Assembly: GCA_001600695.1 (NCBI GenBank)
Contig: BCKQ01000002.1
Coordinates: 620,001 to 684,000, forward strand
Source: Ascoidea asiatica
Lineage: Eukaryota > Ascomycota > Saccharomycetes > Ascoideales > Ascoideaceae
Direction of reading: 5' to 3'
Length of the DNA stretch: 64,000 nt
The notes under the pieces are model-generated. The model saw nothing but the letters and a program-made list of their open reading frames with translations. It was not told the DNA's origin and did not search any database. Of this stretch, positions 50,571-61,923 are shown in pieces. The translations under genes were made by a program, and so were the position numbers. Position 1 is the first letter of the stretch. Each line of letters begins with the position of its first letter.

Positions 50571-52934
50571 TCACCAAACCTGAAGTTCCTCAAATAAAGA
50601 AATACTATTCTCACAAGTTGGTATATTTTCAGCAACAATATCTCTTATACTATCACACATTGTATCTGATCCACAACTTACAACGCATATTGAACCTTTA
50701 CTATTATTAAAATCTTCTTTTAAAAGTTTTTCAAAATTTGGTCTTCCAAAATAATGTAAATAAGTGAATTTATTTAAATTTTCTTTCATTTCTTTTATTG
50801 TTAATTCATTTACTGGTTTCATATTTATTTGTTCTTTTTTTTTCATTAACTTTGAAGTTAATTTAAAAAATCCAAGTGTAGATGATGAAATCATTTCATT
50901 TTCATTTTCATTTTCATTTTCATTTTCATTTTCATTTTCATCATTATTCATATTTGTATACTGAATATTTAAATAATTATCATTATATACATTTAAACAT
51001 TCTGTTTCTATAAGATTAAAATTATTATTTAAAATTCTTGTAAAATAAATATTAATATCAATTAATTTTTCATTATTAAATTTATTTTTATATTCCATTA
51101 ATTTTAATAATTCTAAATAAATAAATTTTATTGATTCAAAATCTTTTATAACCCAATTTAATTTTATATATCTTTTAATTTTAAAATTATCATTTTTAAT
51201 TATATTTATAATATCATATAAAGGTCCTGGAATACCATTACCACCAACTATAAAAATTATATTTTTAAATTTATTAAAATTTATATTATGACCATATGGA
51301 CCTTCAATTGCAATTTTAATATTTAAAGATTTATTTTTTTCAAATTTTAATAAATTTCCAAGTTTAAATGTTATACCTTTTTTAATTTTAATAAATAAAG
51401 TTAATTCATTTTCATTTAAAATTGAATCAATTATTGAAAATGGATGTGATTGAAAAAAATATTTATAATTTAAAAAATAAATAAAAATATAACAACCTGG
51501 AAATGGTTTCCAATTTTTTTTTCTTGGAATTATAATTTTAAAAGTTTCATTTGATAAATAAATTAAATTACAATTTCTTAAACCAAATTTTAAAATATTT
51601 TTAATTCTTATAATTTTATCAATTAACCAAAATATTAAAGAAATATAAATATATCCATACCAACCAATTTTTTTACAATGTAAATATAAAAATATAAAAA
51701 AATTTAAAAATAAAAAAATATGTCCATATAAAAAAATTTCATAATAATTTTTTCTTAAATAATAAGTTGATTGAATTAAAATAATTAAACAAATTATAGA
51801 TGAAATAATTCCAAAATAAAAATAATCTTTTTTAAAAAAATTTAAAAATTTATTAGATTTTAAAACATTTAAAATATAAAAAATTCCATGAATTGTAGAA
51901 TTTAAAAACATTATTCTTGAAATATATTTATGATAAATAATTAATGTTGAATAAGATAATTTAGTTAAATAAATTAATAAATTATTTCTACCTGAAAATA
52001 TTATTATTAAAGGTAAATTAGAAAATGATAAAATTCCACATCTATCTGCAATTAATCTTGTAATTTGATTAAATTTATAACCTAATATAAAACTTTTTGG
52101 AGTTTGAATTTTATAATTATAAAATATTAAAAAAAAATTTAAGATTATATAAAATAATAAAATTAAAAATTCTAATTTTGTTGGAATTAAAATTAATGAA
52201 AATATTTTAATTAAAAAAAATTTTGAATTTTTAAATAATTTAAATTCATATGGTTTTAAATGAAATTTATTTTTAAATAAAGATTTTATAAATAAAGATT
52301 TTATAAATAAATTTGATTTAAATTTTAAATTTATTAAAGAAATTAAATTATTTTTAATAAAAAAAAAAATTAAAATTAAAATCCAATAAATTAATAATAA
52401 TTGACCAAATAATTGACTTTGATCAAGATTATAATAAAAACTATGTAAATTATTATAATAATTTATAACTAATGAATAATTTAAATAAATTGGATTATAA
52501 AATTTTTTCTCAAATTTTTTATTATTATTTAAAATTGGATTTATAAAATAATTATTTTTAGTTGCATTTAAATAAATATTTAACATATTTGAAATTGATA
52601 AATTTCTTTTACCATAAATTTCACAATTTAATTTATATTGATTTAATGAATTTAAAAAATCATTTGAATTAAATTTATTTAAATTTAATAAAGTTTCATT
52701 TATACAATTTATACTTGAAGCAATTTTTGGAGGATAATAACATGTACAACCCCAGAACCAATCATTTGAACAAGCAAAATTATAATTTAATAAAGTATAT
52801 TGACATGAAAATACAATATTTTTATATTCATCATCGAAATATTGATAAGAATTTATAAATTTTAATTGAGATATAAGAAATAAGATAAATATATGAAATT
52901 TATTATTAAATTTAAATATAAGCATTATTATCAA
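50571..52934 (-). CDS. Ferric/cupric reductase transmembrane component (FRE family)
   Basis: This 787-aa plasma-membrane or vacuolar flavocytochrome reduces Fe3+ or Cu2+ before uptake. A signal peptide (about residues 1-29) and a Cys-containing luminal domain are followed by transmembrane helices. The bis-heme histidines are visible as two pairs: H in IIYHKYISRIMF with H in NSTIHGIFYI, and H in LYGHIFLF with H in LYLHCKK. The FAD site is SHPFSIID, a nucleotide-binding GGNGIPGP follows, and the C-terminus has CGSDTMCDSIRDIVAE and ends ISLFEELQVW. A (NE)n repeat of about seven units sits in the C-terminal domain. All required residues appear present. The FRE number cannot be assigned. Confidence 0.93.
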   Translation of the reverse strand: MIIMLIFKFNNKFHIFILFLISQLKFINSYQYFDDEYKNIVFSCQYTLLNYNFACSNDWFWGCTCYYPPKIASSINCINETLLNLNKFNSNDFLNSLNQYKLNCEIYGKRNLSISNMLNIYLNATKNNYFINPILNNNKKFEKKFYNPIYLNYSLVINYYNNLHSFYYNLDQSQLFGQLLLIYWILILIFFFIKNNLISLINLKFKSNLFIKSLFIKSLFKNKFHLKPYEFKLFKNSKFFLIKIFSLILIPTKLEFLILLFYIILNFFLIFYNYKIQTPKSFILGYKFNQITRLIADRCGILSFSNLPLIIIFSGRNNLLIYLTKLSYSTLIIYHKYISRIMFLNSTIHGIFYILNVLKSNKFLNFFKKDYFYFGIISSIICLIILIQSTYYLRKNYYEIFLYGHIFLFLNFFIFLYLHCKKIGWYGYIYISLIFWLIDKIIRIKNILKFGLRNCNLIYLSNETFKIIIPRKKNWKPFPGCYIFIYFLNYKYFFQSHPFSIIDSILNENELTLFIKIKKGITFKLGNLLKFEKNKSLNIKIAIEGPYGHNINFNKFKNIIFIVGGNGIPGPLYDIINIIKNDNFKIKRYIKLNWVIKDFESIKFIYLELLKLMEYKNKFNNEKLIDINIYFTRILNNNFNLIETECLNVYNDNYLNIQYTNMNNDENENENENENENENEMISSSTLGFFKLTSKLMKKKEQINMKPVNELTIKEMKENLNKFTYLHYFGRPNFEKLLKEDFNNSKGSICVVSCGSDTMCDSIRDIVAENIPTCENSISLFEELQVW

Positions 52935-52980
52935 GTTATATTAAAATGATGATTATTAAAGTAAATGAATAATGAATTAT

Positions 52981-53020
52981 CTTATTTTATCTTATTTTAT
53001 CTTATTTTATCTTATTTTAT
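52981..53020 (+). repeat. CTTATTTTAT 10-bp tandem repeat
   Basis: Four perfect copies lie about 50-85 bp upstream of the FRE start codon. Confidence 0.85.
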
Positions 53021-53126
53021 TATATGAAATGAATTTTATTAAATAAGAAAAGAAAGAAAACTTGAATTTATATATTTTTTACATTAAAACATTTGAGAAA
53101 TTGAGAAATTGAGAAATTGAGAAATA

Positions 53127-53135
53127 GGTGGCAAA
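53127..53135 (+). promoter_or_regulatory. PACE element GGTGGCAAA (Rpn4-type)
   Basis: An exact copy of the proteasome-associated control element, located in the divergent FRE/small-ORF region. No proteasome gene is recognisable next to it. Confidence 0.4.
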
Positions 53136-53911
53136 GAGAATTATCACGTTAATATTTATCTAAATAAATGAGAGTAAATTTATTGAAATGAATCTGATAA
53201 TTGATTGTCTCATATGAAGTGATTGCAATTCACAGATTGTAATAATACACCTTTATTTTTAACCTAAAACTCATTCCCTTTAAAAATTGTTATCTTTTTG
53301 ATCAACGAACTTTATTGTCACTGGCACAACCGGAGTTAGTGTCCAATGAGGAATATCACACCGCCACAAGTGTCTGGGACTAACACCCGATTCGGCACTT
53401 CGACAATTGCCACCCCCTGTTTACACAAGCAGAAAGCTGTGGACAGCTCAAAAGGGTAATCAGTTAACATCCTATGCAAAGTCACCTGACTAGAGCACCC
53501 ACAACCATGGCCTCCAATAAACTCCCGAAAACGAGACCATTTCTGCGGGTCTTCTCTTTTTTTCACCAACTTCCCCAGATTCTGCTGCTTCTGCTGCTTT
53601 TGCTGCTTTTGCTTCTTCTTCTTCTTCTTCTTCTTCTTTCTGTTTGTGCTCATATCACACAAAACATCTGGAGTCAAAGCACTCATTGAAATCTAAAAAG
53701 TGCTGGAAATTTTATATTCTATAAAAGAGCTTTGCTATTCTTTTATTCATTTCACTTCATAAATATCTAACTTATAATCAATTACAAAAATAATAATAAA
53801 ATAATAATAAAATAATAATAAAATATCCAATAATAAAATATCAAATATAAAATAATAAAAATACAAATACAATAAAATATAATAAAATATAATAAAATAA
53901 AATATTTAAAA

Positions 53912-54145
53912 ATGAATTCTCAAGAAAATTCAAAAGAAAATTCAGAAGAAAATGTTGAATTTTTAAAAAATGTTGAAAATTTTAATGAAAATCCAAATCA
54001 ATTAAATAATTCAAATAATTTAAATAATTTAAATAAAAATCAAAAATTATTTAATAATGATGATATTGATAATTATAATCTTACTAATGATCAAATTATG
54101 GAATTTTATAATAATAGATATAATAATAATAATATTAATAATTGA
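53912..54145 (+). CDS. Small Asn/Glu-rich hypothetical protein (77 aa)
   Basis: No family is recognised. The protein is highly polar. The first half is made of NSQENSKENSEEN-type repeats, while the second half contains NDDIDNYNLTNDQIMEFYNN, which looks less repetitive and could be a short helix. No signal peptide or membrane segment is present. It converges on PRP19 with a gap of 25 bp. It could be a real small gene or an AT-rich chance ORF; a defined promoter-like island upstream and the compact fit before PRP19 are mildly in favour. Confidence 0.35.
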   Translation: MNSQENSKENSEENVEFLKNVENFNENPNQLNNSNNLNNLNKNQKLFNNDDIDNYNLTNDQIMEFYNNRYNNNNINN

Positions 54146-54170
54146 TTTATTATATATTTTAATTATTTAA

Positions 54171-55010
54171 TTATTCTTTATCAATTTTAAATTTAAAAAT
54201 ATTTGAATTTTCAAATAAAATTATAAATTCATTCATTTCTTCAATTAAATATAAATTAATAATTTTATTTTTTATTTCCATTTTATTCAAATTATTAATA
54301 ATTTTATTATTTAATTCTTTACTTAATTTATTATCAATAATCCATTTTTTTTCTTTTTTAATATATTTATAAATTATAATAAAATTATTATTATTCGATT
54401 TTTCTAATTCTTTTAAAATTATTAAAAATTGATTATATTTATCAACTTTAAAATTAATCACTTTACCACTAAACTCATTTGATTCATTTGATTCACTCTT
54501 GATTTTATTTTCAATCTCAAAAATCTTTATATTTTTTCTTAAATCAAATAAACTTATATTATTTAATGAATCTAAAACAAATAACCAATATCCATTTGAA
54601 ATGAATGAAATTTTTAAAATTTCTAAAGTTTTTTCATTTTTATCATTTTTATCATTTTTATCATTAATTTTAAATTCTCCAACTTTTTTACCACTTTTTA
54701 TTTCTATAATTATAATTTTTCCATTATTTGTACCAAAACCAATTAATAATCCATCAATATGAATATCAAAACAATTAATTTTATAATTTTCATTAATTAA
54801 ATTTGTATATTTTATAATCTCACCATTATTTTCATTACTTGAATCATATATAATCCAAGAATTATTAAAAAATAAAATTATAAATAAATTATCAATTAAT
54901 GGAATACTTTTTATCATTATTATTTTTTCTTTAAAAATTTCTTTTTTTAAATATCTTGAATCTAATCCAATTGTAATAGAATTATCAAAAAATGATAATA
55001 ATGGTTGATA

Positions 55011-55044
<34 letters not shown>

Positions 55045-55189
55045 GCATTATTAATATTTTTAATATCAAATTCATTAATATTTATCCAATTTATATCATT
55101 TATCTCAAATGGAGTCTTTTTTGTATTTAAATTCAATTTTTTTTTCTCAATTTGAAAATTTTCATTGATATTTGTATCATTATCATTGA

Positions 55190-55241
<52 letters not shown>

Positions 55242-56159
55242 ATTTAAAATATTTAATTTATTTGTTGAATCTAAAATTAATAAAGAATTATTTTTAATTA
55301 AATTACTTGATTTAATAATTTTAAAATTAAAATCATTTATTTTACAAAATTTGAAATTTAATTTTAATTTATCTTTTTGAATATTAATTAAAGATTTAAA
55401 TAATTTTGAATTTTTTTTATGAGTTTCAAATAATTTCTCATTTATTAATGAAAATATTTCAATCCAATATTCATCTAAAGTTTTTAATGATTTATTTTCA
55501 CTTTCATTTTCAATTTCATTTTCATTTTCTTCATTGTTTTGTTCTTCTTCTTTTACTTCTTTGAAAGATTCTTCTTGAACTTCTTCCATAATTACATCAT
55601 TTATATTCTCATTTTCTTTATTATTTTCTTGTATTATTTCATTTTCATTATTATCTATATCATTTTTAATTTTATTTTCTAATTCTGAATCTAATTCTAT
55701 ATTTATTTCATTATTATTAATATTATTATTATTAATATTAATAATATTTAATAATTTTTCTTTATAATAATCTTTTTCTTTTTTATATTTTGCAATTACT
55801 CTTAAACTTGCATCATAATGATATAAACTACTACTTAATTGTTTTTTTAAAAAATCTAATTGTTTTTTTAATTTAAAATTTTCTAAAATTATTGAATCAT
55901 ATTCATCTTGTAAACTTGATAAAATATTTGGAATTGAATTAAATATTGGTGGTTTTGGTATAATTATTTGAATATTATCTTTAAAATTTTCATTATTTTT
56001 AATTTCAATTAAATCTTTCAAACTTGATTCTTCATTTGTTATTGGATCTTTACCATTCTGTTCAATATATGTTTCAATAAGATTTTTTTCAAAAATTAAA
56101 TTTGATTTCAATGAAAATACTGGATGTCTTGGAATATCTCCAGAAATAGCACAATTCAT
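54171..56159 (-). CDS. PRP19: Spliceosome-associated U-box E3 ligase PRP19
   Basis: The core of the NineTeen complex that activates the spliceosome. I start it at 56159 (MNCAISGDIPRHP), because Prp19 proteins begin directly at this U-box motif. An in-frame ATG at 56255 would add 32 residues not seen in the family. The U-box (about residues 1-65) includes CAISGDIPRHPVFS, FEKNLIETYI and DPITNE. The next part, SIPNILSSLQDEYDSIILEN, leads into a coiled coil with FKLKKQLDFLKKQLSSSLY and YDASLRVIAKYKKEKD. The rest is a diverged WD40 region carrying two poly-Asn insertions and an acidic N/E stretch. At 662 aa it exceeds S. cerevisiae Prp19 (503 aa) because of these insertions. Confidence 0.9.
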
Positions 56160-56288
56160 ATTAATCTCTTTTAAATATTCTCCTGTTTTAAACTGCTCTA
56201 TCACAATTGCACAATCTCTCGTCTTTGCTTCTCTATCCCCTATACTTCTCTCCAAAAGAACCTAATTGTATCTCACTTCTTTATCATT

Positions 56289-56339
56289 TCATTTCATTTC
56301 TTTTCTTTTCTTTTCTTTTCTTTTCTTTTCTTTTCTTTT
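56289..56339 (+). repeat. (TTTTC)n pentamer repeat
   Basis: About ten copies of TTTTC lie about 130-180 bp upstream of the PRP19 start. Confidence 0.85.
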
Positions 56340-56416
56340 GTTTTGTTTCTTCCTTTGCAAATTTTCTGTTTTGATTTTACAATTTCAGCAGATCCAAACA
56401 ATTGGCGACGACGAGG

Positions 56417-56422
56417 CACGTG
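56417..56422 (+). promoter_or_regulatory. CACGTG E-box upstream of PRP19
   Basis: CACGTGGT context, about 260 bp upstream of the PRP19 start. Confidence 0.4.
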
Positions 56423-57355
56423 GTATAATTTGAAATTTTTTTTTTTTTTCTGTTTCTTTTGCTGTTTTTGCTGTTTTTGCTTCTCGAGAGTCAAAAGAAG
56501 CTGTGAGAATTAGAAATAACAACACAAACATCAAAGGAATTCTACAAAGAAATTACCAAAGAAATTCTACAAAGATAGTTTGATACTATCAGAATCTTTT
56601 TTAAATTTATTCGAATTTTTATTATAAGCTAAAAATATGAAAATATCCTTTTTCATGAAACCCTTTGATTATTTTTTTTTTTTCAATTTTTTCATCACAT
56701 TTTAACCTTTTTTTAAGAGCTTTTTTTTTTTATTTATTTTAAAAATTTTATTGAATTTTATTATATTTTTATTAAACATCATTTTTATATTTATTTTTCA
56801 ATTTTTATCTTTTTTAATTTTAACATTTTTAACATTTTTAACATTTTTAACATTTTTTGTTAATTTACTTATGTAATTATAACTTAATTCTAACTTGGAA
56901 ATTTTTAAATTCTTCTTCTTATTATATTATTTTAAAACTTAATTCTCTTTTACTTTTCTTTAAACAAACAAATAAAAAATTATTCTTTATTCTTTTATCC
57001 AACAATAATAGCCTTGATCAATAAATAAATAAATATAATAAAAAAATTGAATAAAAAACAAAACTAAATTGAAGGAAATAAAAAGAATATCAAAATAACA
57101 AAAAATAAAAGAAAAGGCAATATAAAAACAAATAAACAATAAAAAAAAACTAGAGAAGAGAATTATAGAAATAGAAATAGAAATAGAAAGCAAAAGAGAT
57201 TTGAAAAAAAAAAAAATTAAAGAAAATTTTTAAAATACAAAACCCCAAAAAAAAAACAAATTGGAAGAAAATAAAAAATTAAATAAACAATTTAGTAAAA
57301 TTTTAAAGTATTTTAAATAATAATTTTTTTTTTATTGGAATTTTTAATAGGAATT

Positions 57356-59500
57356 TTAATTTGAATTAGCATTAGCATTTGCATTTGCATTTGCATTAGC
57401 ATTTGTTTTTTTAAATTCTTCATAAGCTTCTAAAGCTTCTTCAAAATGAGATTGAAAAATTTCATCATTTTCAAGAATTGCAACAATTTCTTGATTATCA
57501 AGATCTAAAATCATTCCAGTTATTTTACCTGCAGCTTCTTCATCATTTGAAACTTTACCAGTTGCAATAACTTTACCATATAATTCTTCACCTAATAATC
57601 TTTTTTGTTGATCTAAAGGATATGAATTTAAAATAATTTGATGATTTGATTGAGCTTGTGGTAAAGGATTTAAATCTTGATTATTATTTTTTTGTAAATA
57701 ATAATTTTGATTATTTGGATTAATATTATTATTAAAAGCATTTGGATTTTGATTAGGATTTTGATTTGGATTTTGATTTTGATTTGGAATTTGATTTGGA
57801 TTATTATTATTATTTTGATTATTTTGATTATTATTATTATTATTATTAATATTTGGTGGCATACCATAAATTGGACCTCTTGGCCATTGACCTTGAGGAC
57901 CAGGTTGTTGTGGATTAACAGGATTCATACCTTGTGGTATAACAACACCTGCACCCATAAATGGAGCTCTACCATTCATAAAACCAGGTTGTTGATTTGA
58001 ATTATTAAAAAACATTGGAGGAACAAATTGATTATTCATATTACCATTAACAGCTTGTTGTTGCATTCTTAATTGATTTCTTGCTTGAATTTGTTGTGAT
58101 AAATGAGCTCTTCTTACATCTTTTCTTTGAGCTAAAGCAACATATAAAGGTTTTTTCCAAATCATTGATTGATTTAAATCACTTACAGCATTTGAAGCTT
58201 CTTCAGGAGATGAAAAACAAACAAAACCAAAACCTTTTGAATTACCTTTATCATCACGCATAATTTTTGCAGAAGTTATAGTACCATGAGAAGAAAAAGC
58301 AGATCTTAATTCATCATCAGTAACAGATTCTTCAATATTTTTAACAAATAAATTAACACCTTGATATTTAATAATTTTTTCTAATCTTGCAGCTTCATGT
58401 TGTTTTTTTAATTCTTCTGTTCTTTCTCTTTTTTTTTGAGCTCTACCAACATATAATTTTTTACCTCTAAATTCAATATCATTTAAAGATTCAACAGCTT
58501 TTAAAGCATCTTGATGATTTTCATAATTAATAAAACCAAAACCTTTTGATTTATTATCTTGATTTCTTTCTAAAACAACAGATGTAACTTTACCAAATGG
58601 AGTAAATAAATTTTTAAATTCATCTTCTTGAGTATCAATATCAATATTTTTAATATAAACATTTGTAAAATTTGATTTCATTTCTTCAAATTTACTTTCT
58701 CTATCTTTTTTTGAAATATGTCTACCAACAAAAACTTCATTATCATTTAATAACATACCATTAACAGATTCTATAGAACTTGTTGCAGCTTCTTCAGTTT
58801 CAAAATGAACAAAACCAAAACCTTTTGAATTACCAAATTCATCAGTTGCAACTTTACAAGATAAAATTCTACCAAAAGCAGAAAAAGTATCATGTAAAGC
58901 TTTATTATCAATAGCAGGATGTAAATTTTTAATAAAAATATTTGCAGCAGCATTTCTTCTTGCAGAAGGATCTCTTTGAGACCACATAATTCTACAAGCT
59001 CTACCTTTAATTGGATTATAATTTAATTGTTCCATTGCAGTTTCAGCATCTTTTGTATATTGAAAATTAACATAAGCATAACCTAAAGATTTTTTAGTTA
59101 GAGCATCTCTACAAACTCTAATTGAAGTAACTTGACCTAAAGCAGAAAAAACTTCAAATAAAGTAGCTTCATTAACAGAAGGATCTAATTCACCAACATA
59201 TAAAGAAGCAGAAGCTTCTGGATTTTCAGAAGAATTTTGAGCAGAAGAAGAAACTGGAGAACTTGAAGATTCTACAATTGGAGAATTAGATTGTGATTCA
59301 TTATCAGTGATGGCGGTGGTTGCAGTAGTAGTAGTAGCGGTAGTATTTGCTGGAGGAGTAGTTGTATTGGTGATGTTAGTGGTAGTAGTAGTTGAAGATG
59401 GATTAGCAACATTAGTTGATTGATCAATTTCTTCTTTATTATTTGAAATTGAAAGATTTTCAACAGCTTTATCAAGTTGATTAATAACGTTATCAGACAT
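57356..59500 (-). CDS. PAB1: Poly(A)-binding protein
   Basis: Binds mRNA poly(A) tails in cytoplasm and nucleus. The 714-aa protein has four RRMs: RRM1 from about residue 99 ([20 protein letters not shown]), RRM2 ([20 protein letters not shown]), RRM3 ([20 protein letters not shown]) and RRM4 ([20 protein letters not shown]), with RNP1 motifs such as SKGFGFVHF and [10 protein letters not shown] linker rich in P, N and Q follows, and then a C-terminal MLLE domain ([20 protein letters not shown], then [15 protein letters not shown]). The tail is an (NA)n repeat. The acidic, Thr-rich N-terminus is longer than in S. cerevisiae. The codon composition here is less extreme than in neighbouring genes, as expected for high expression. 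The start is the first ATG. Confidence 0.98.
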   Translation of the reverse strand: MSDNVINQLDKAVENLSISNNKEEIDQSTNVANPSSTTTTTNITNTTTPPANTTATTTTATTAITDNESQSNSPIVESSSSPVSSSAQNSSENPEASASLYVGELDPSVNEATLFEVFSALGQVTSIRVCRDALTKKSLGYAYVNFQYTKDAETAMEQLNYNPIKGRACRIMWSQRDPSARRNAAANIFIKNLHPAIDNKALHDTFSAFGRILSCKVATDEFGNSKGFGFVHFETEEAATSSIESVNGMLLNDNEVFVGRHISKKDRESKFEEMKSNFTNVYIKNIDIDTQEDEFKNLFTPFGKVTSVVLERNQDNKSKGFGFINYENHQDALKAVESLNDIEFRGKKLYVGRAQKKRERTEELKKQHEAARLEKIIKYQGVNLFVKNIEESVTDDELRSAFSSHGTITSAKIMRDDKGNSKGFGFVCFSSPEEASNAVSDLNQSMIWKKPLYVALAQRKDVRRAHLSQQIQARNQLRMQQQAVNGNMNNQFVPPMFFNNSNQQPGFMNGRAPFMGAGVVIPQGMNPVNPQQPGPQGQWPRGPIYGMPPNINNNNNNNQNNQNNNNNPNQIPNQNQNPNQNPNQNPNAFNNNINPNNQNYYLQKNNNQDLNPLPQAQSNHQIILNSYPLDQQKRLLGEELYGKVIATGKVSNDEEAAGKITGMILDLDNQEIVAILENDEIFQSHFEEALEAYEEFKKTNANANANANANANSN

Positions 59501-59572
59501 TTTAAAGGAATTGAGTGATATTTATGATTGAATAATGAAATAATTGATATTTTATAATCTTTTTTGTTTTGT

Positions 59573-59607
59573 GAATATGAATATGAATATGAATATGAAT
59601 ATGAATA
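59573..59607 (+). repeat. GAATAT hexamer tandem repeat
   Basis: Five to six copies lie 70-105 bp upstream of the PAB1 start. Confidence 0.8.
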
Positions 59608-60135
59608 TATTATATTATATTATATAATTATTTGATTAATAAAATGATAATTATTTTGTTGAATGAGAATAAAGAAGACAAGATAATATTAATAATATAT
59701 TGTTAATAATAATAATAGTAATAGTGAAATACAGCTCCTATTTTGGACTTGATAATTGAAAAGTGTGAAGAGAAAGAGAAAAGAATAAGCCAACAGAAGT
59801 GGTAGTATTATTGTATTCTTTTAGCACTGGTTTTGGAGTGTGTGTGTTTTTTTTCTGTTTTTTTCTTTTGTGACAGTGAAAATTTTTAATTGCGAAATGT
59901 GGCAACGGAGAAAAAATTTGTGAAAAAAAAAGCGAGCGAGCAAAGGCGCAGGTGGCGGTGCACGGGAAACAATAAAAGGCACGTGGGCTGTGCGAGACCG
60001 GTTTGTTGGGTCTTTTTTTTTTAAAAAAAAAAAATCGCATGTCACATAGATATGCTTCTTAGTGCATTGCGTCCATGTAAGTGGTACCCGGATATTTTGT
60101 ATCCGTGGCATGGAAACAATAATCCGTGTGGTTTC

Positions 60136-60145
60136 AACCGCGGTT
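60136..60145. promoter_or_regulatory. AACCGCGGTT palindrome
   Basis: A perfect 10-bp palindrome in the GC island upstream of the RTA1-family gene. A CCGCGG core is compatible with a zinc-cluster factor site. Confidence 0.4.
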
Positions 60146-60510
60146 AGCCGTTGCGGTGGCGTGACGTGTTGCCAGGCGTGCCCAAAAACCTTAACCCTGC
60201 TATTTTGTTATCCAAATTTTTCAATTCAACTTTAATTCATCAGAATTCATCAGAATTTGAAGAATTTGAAGAGTTTGAAACTGAGAATCTGAGAATGAAT
60301 TATATTGTGAATTGTAACAAGAGACTAGAAAATTGAAATAAAAGTACAGAATCATCAATAGAATAAAGTAAATGACTTTCAAATCATTCAATTACTATAA
60401 TTTATACAAAATTTAGTTATTAACTTTATACCTTATCATTATGATAATCATTTTATAAATTTCATTAATTTTATTTAAACGACACTTGTGAAACGCAATA
60501 CAGTAAATGA

Positions 60511-60550
60511 TATTATATTATATTATATTATATTATATTATATTATATTA
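60511..60550 (+). repeat. (TATTA)n pentamer repeat
   Basis: Eight copies lie about 110-150 bp upstream of the RTA1-family start. Confidence 0.85.
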
Positions 60551-60660
60551 AATATCGACATACTCTACTTATTACTTATTACTTATCACTTATAAAGAAA
60601 AATTAATTTTTATATAATACTTATTCATTTTTTTACTTATATATTACTTTTATAAATTAA

Positions 60661-61609
60661 ATGATTTCAATAATAGATAATAATAAAAATAATATAATTT
60701 CAGAAATTTTAATTAAATATGATACTTTATCAAATTCAAGTTTATATGGTTATAAACCATCTTTAATTGGTAATATAATTTTTACAATAATTATGTTTAT
60801 TTTATTAATTATAAATATAATAATATTAATAAAATATAAACAATATTTTTCAAGTTTATTAATTTTAATTTCTTTAATTTTACAATTCATTGGATATTTA
60901 ATTAGATCAATATCAATAATAAATTTAGAAAATAAAAAATTTTATATTATACAAATAATTTGTTTAACAATTTCACCAATTTTTCAATTATCTTATATAA
61001 TTAATTTAATTTCAAAATTAATAATTATTTTTGGTGATTATTATTCAATTTTAAATCCAATTTCTATAAATTATATATTTTTATTAATAAATTTAATTTC
61101 ATTAATTATTCAATTTTTAGGTGGTTTATTAACAGGAAATTTAATTCATTTAAATAAATCTTTAAATTTTGGATCAAATTTATCATTAATTGGAATTTTA
61201 ATTCAAATTATTTCAATTATTATTTTTTTATATTATTATATTTCATTTATATATTCAATTTATTTTAAAACAAATAAATTTATTAAAAAATCATCATCAA
61301 TTTCAAATTTAAATTTATTAAAAATTTCATTAAATTTAAAAAATAAAGAAAATTTATTTAATCAATTTTTAAATTATAAAAAAATTAGATTAAATTATTT
61401 AAAAAATTTAAATTATTATTTTATTATTTTATTAATATGTTTAATTTTAATTATTATTCGTTGTATTTATAAAGTTTTTGAATTTGGTGGAGGTTTAAAA
61501 GGTTATTTAGCAACTCATGAAATTTCATTATTTATGTTAGATTCTTTACCAATTACATTATCATTAATTTTAATATTATTAAAATTTGATTTTAAAACTT
61601 TATTTCAAT

Positions 61610-61649
<40 letters not shown>

Positions 61650-61923
61650 ATTTAAAATTTCATTTAAAAGATCTAAATTTTCAAAAACTTTTACAACTAA
61701 TTATATTAGTTTTGAACAATTTTATGAATCTGTTAATTGTCAAAATGATAATAATAATATAAATTTGGAAAGTAATTTTAGTAATAATAATAATAGTTTA
61801 ATTAATACAGAAACTTTAGATTTATCAACAATAGTTTCATCATATGGTAAAAGTGATACAACAAGATTATCAATTTTAGGTAATAATAATAATAATAATA
61901 GAAACTCTAGAGAAATTCTTTAA
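60661..61923 (+). CDS. RTA1-family seven-transmembrane lipid-stress protein
   Basis: A 420-aa membrane protein of the fungal RTA1 family (Rta1, Rsb1 and Pug1 in yeast), linked to sterol-drug resistance, sphingoid-base release or porphyrin movement. Family marks are visible: SLYGYKPSLIGNIIFTIIMF at the first helix, FIGYLIRS, YIIQIICLTISPIFQLSYII, LIIQFLGGLLTGN, RCIYKVFEFGGGLKGYLATHE and the last helix starting at FMLDSLPITLSLIL. Seven helices fall within the first 320 residues. The C-terminal tail is cytosolic, with a poly-Asn tract (about 320-330) and S/T-rich end. Which subgroup it belongs to is unclear. Upstream TCCGTGGC and CCGCGG words would suit the drug-response control known for some relatives; that link is inference. 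Confidence 0.9.

Larger units (their letters stand above)
52935..53911. other. Divergent region between FRE and a small ORF, with GC-rich island
   Basis: This 0.98-kb region holds a CTTATTTTAT repeat (52981-53020) and a GAGAAATT repeat (about 53094-53125). GGTGGCAAA (53127-53135) is a perfect Rpn4 PACE element about 190 bp upstream of FRE. A GC-rich island at about 53310-53690 includes a (CTT/CTG)n run (53583-53640) and overlapping ORFs on both strands that I do not believe. An 11-bp AAAATAATAAT repeat lies at about 53786-53824. Confidence 0.55.
56160..57355. other. Upstream region of PRP19 and 3' flank of PAB1
   Basis: This 1.2-kb region has a (TTTTC)10 tract at 56289-56339, a CACGTG at 56417-56422 in a small GC-richer patch (GGCGACGACGAGGCACGTGG), and a (TGCTGTTTT)n tract near 56458-56480. 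Very AT-rich DNA follows, with an AACATTTTT 9-bp repeat (56822-56858). No ORF is convincing. Confidence 0.55.
59501..60660. other. Divergent PAB1/RTA1-family intergenic region with GC island
   Basis: This 1.16-kb region has a GAATAT hexamer repeat (59573-59607) in the PAB1 leader and a GC island at about 59830-60195 (37 of 60 bases are G or C in 60121-60180). The island holds CACGTGGG (59980-59987, a Pho4-type E-box), TACCCGG (60084-60090), TCCGTGGC (60102-60109), AACCGCGGTT (60136-60145) and GTGACGTG near 60160. A (TATTA)n repeat lies at 60511-60550 before the RTA1-family gene. Confidence 0.6.

Noticed and set aside
53336-53686. 116-codon minus-strand ORF with a Lys/Gln repeat
   Set aside because: The repeat comes from a CTT/CTG run and an opposite-strand ORF overlaps it; no family was recognised.
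59738-60111. Two overlapping minus-strand ORFs of 96-100 codons upstream of PAB1
   Set aside because: They run through homopolymers and the motif-dense promoter island, with no domain signal.
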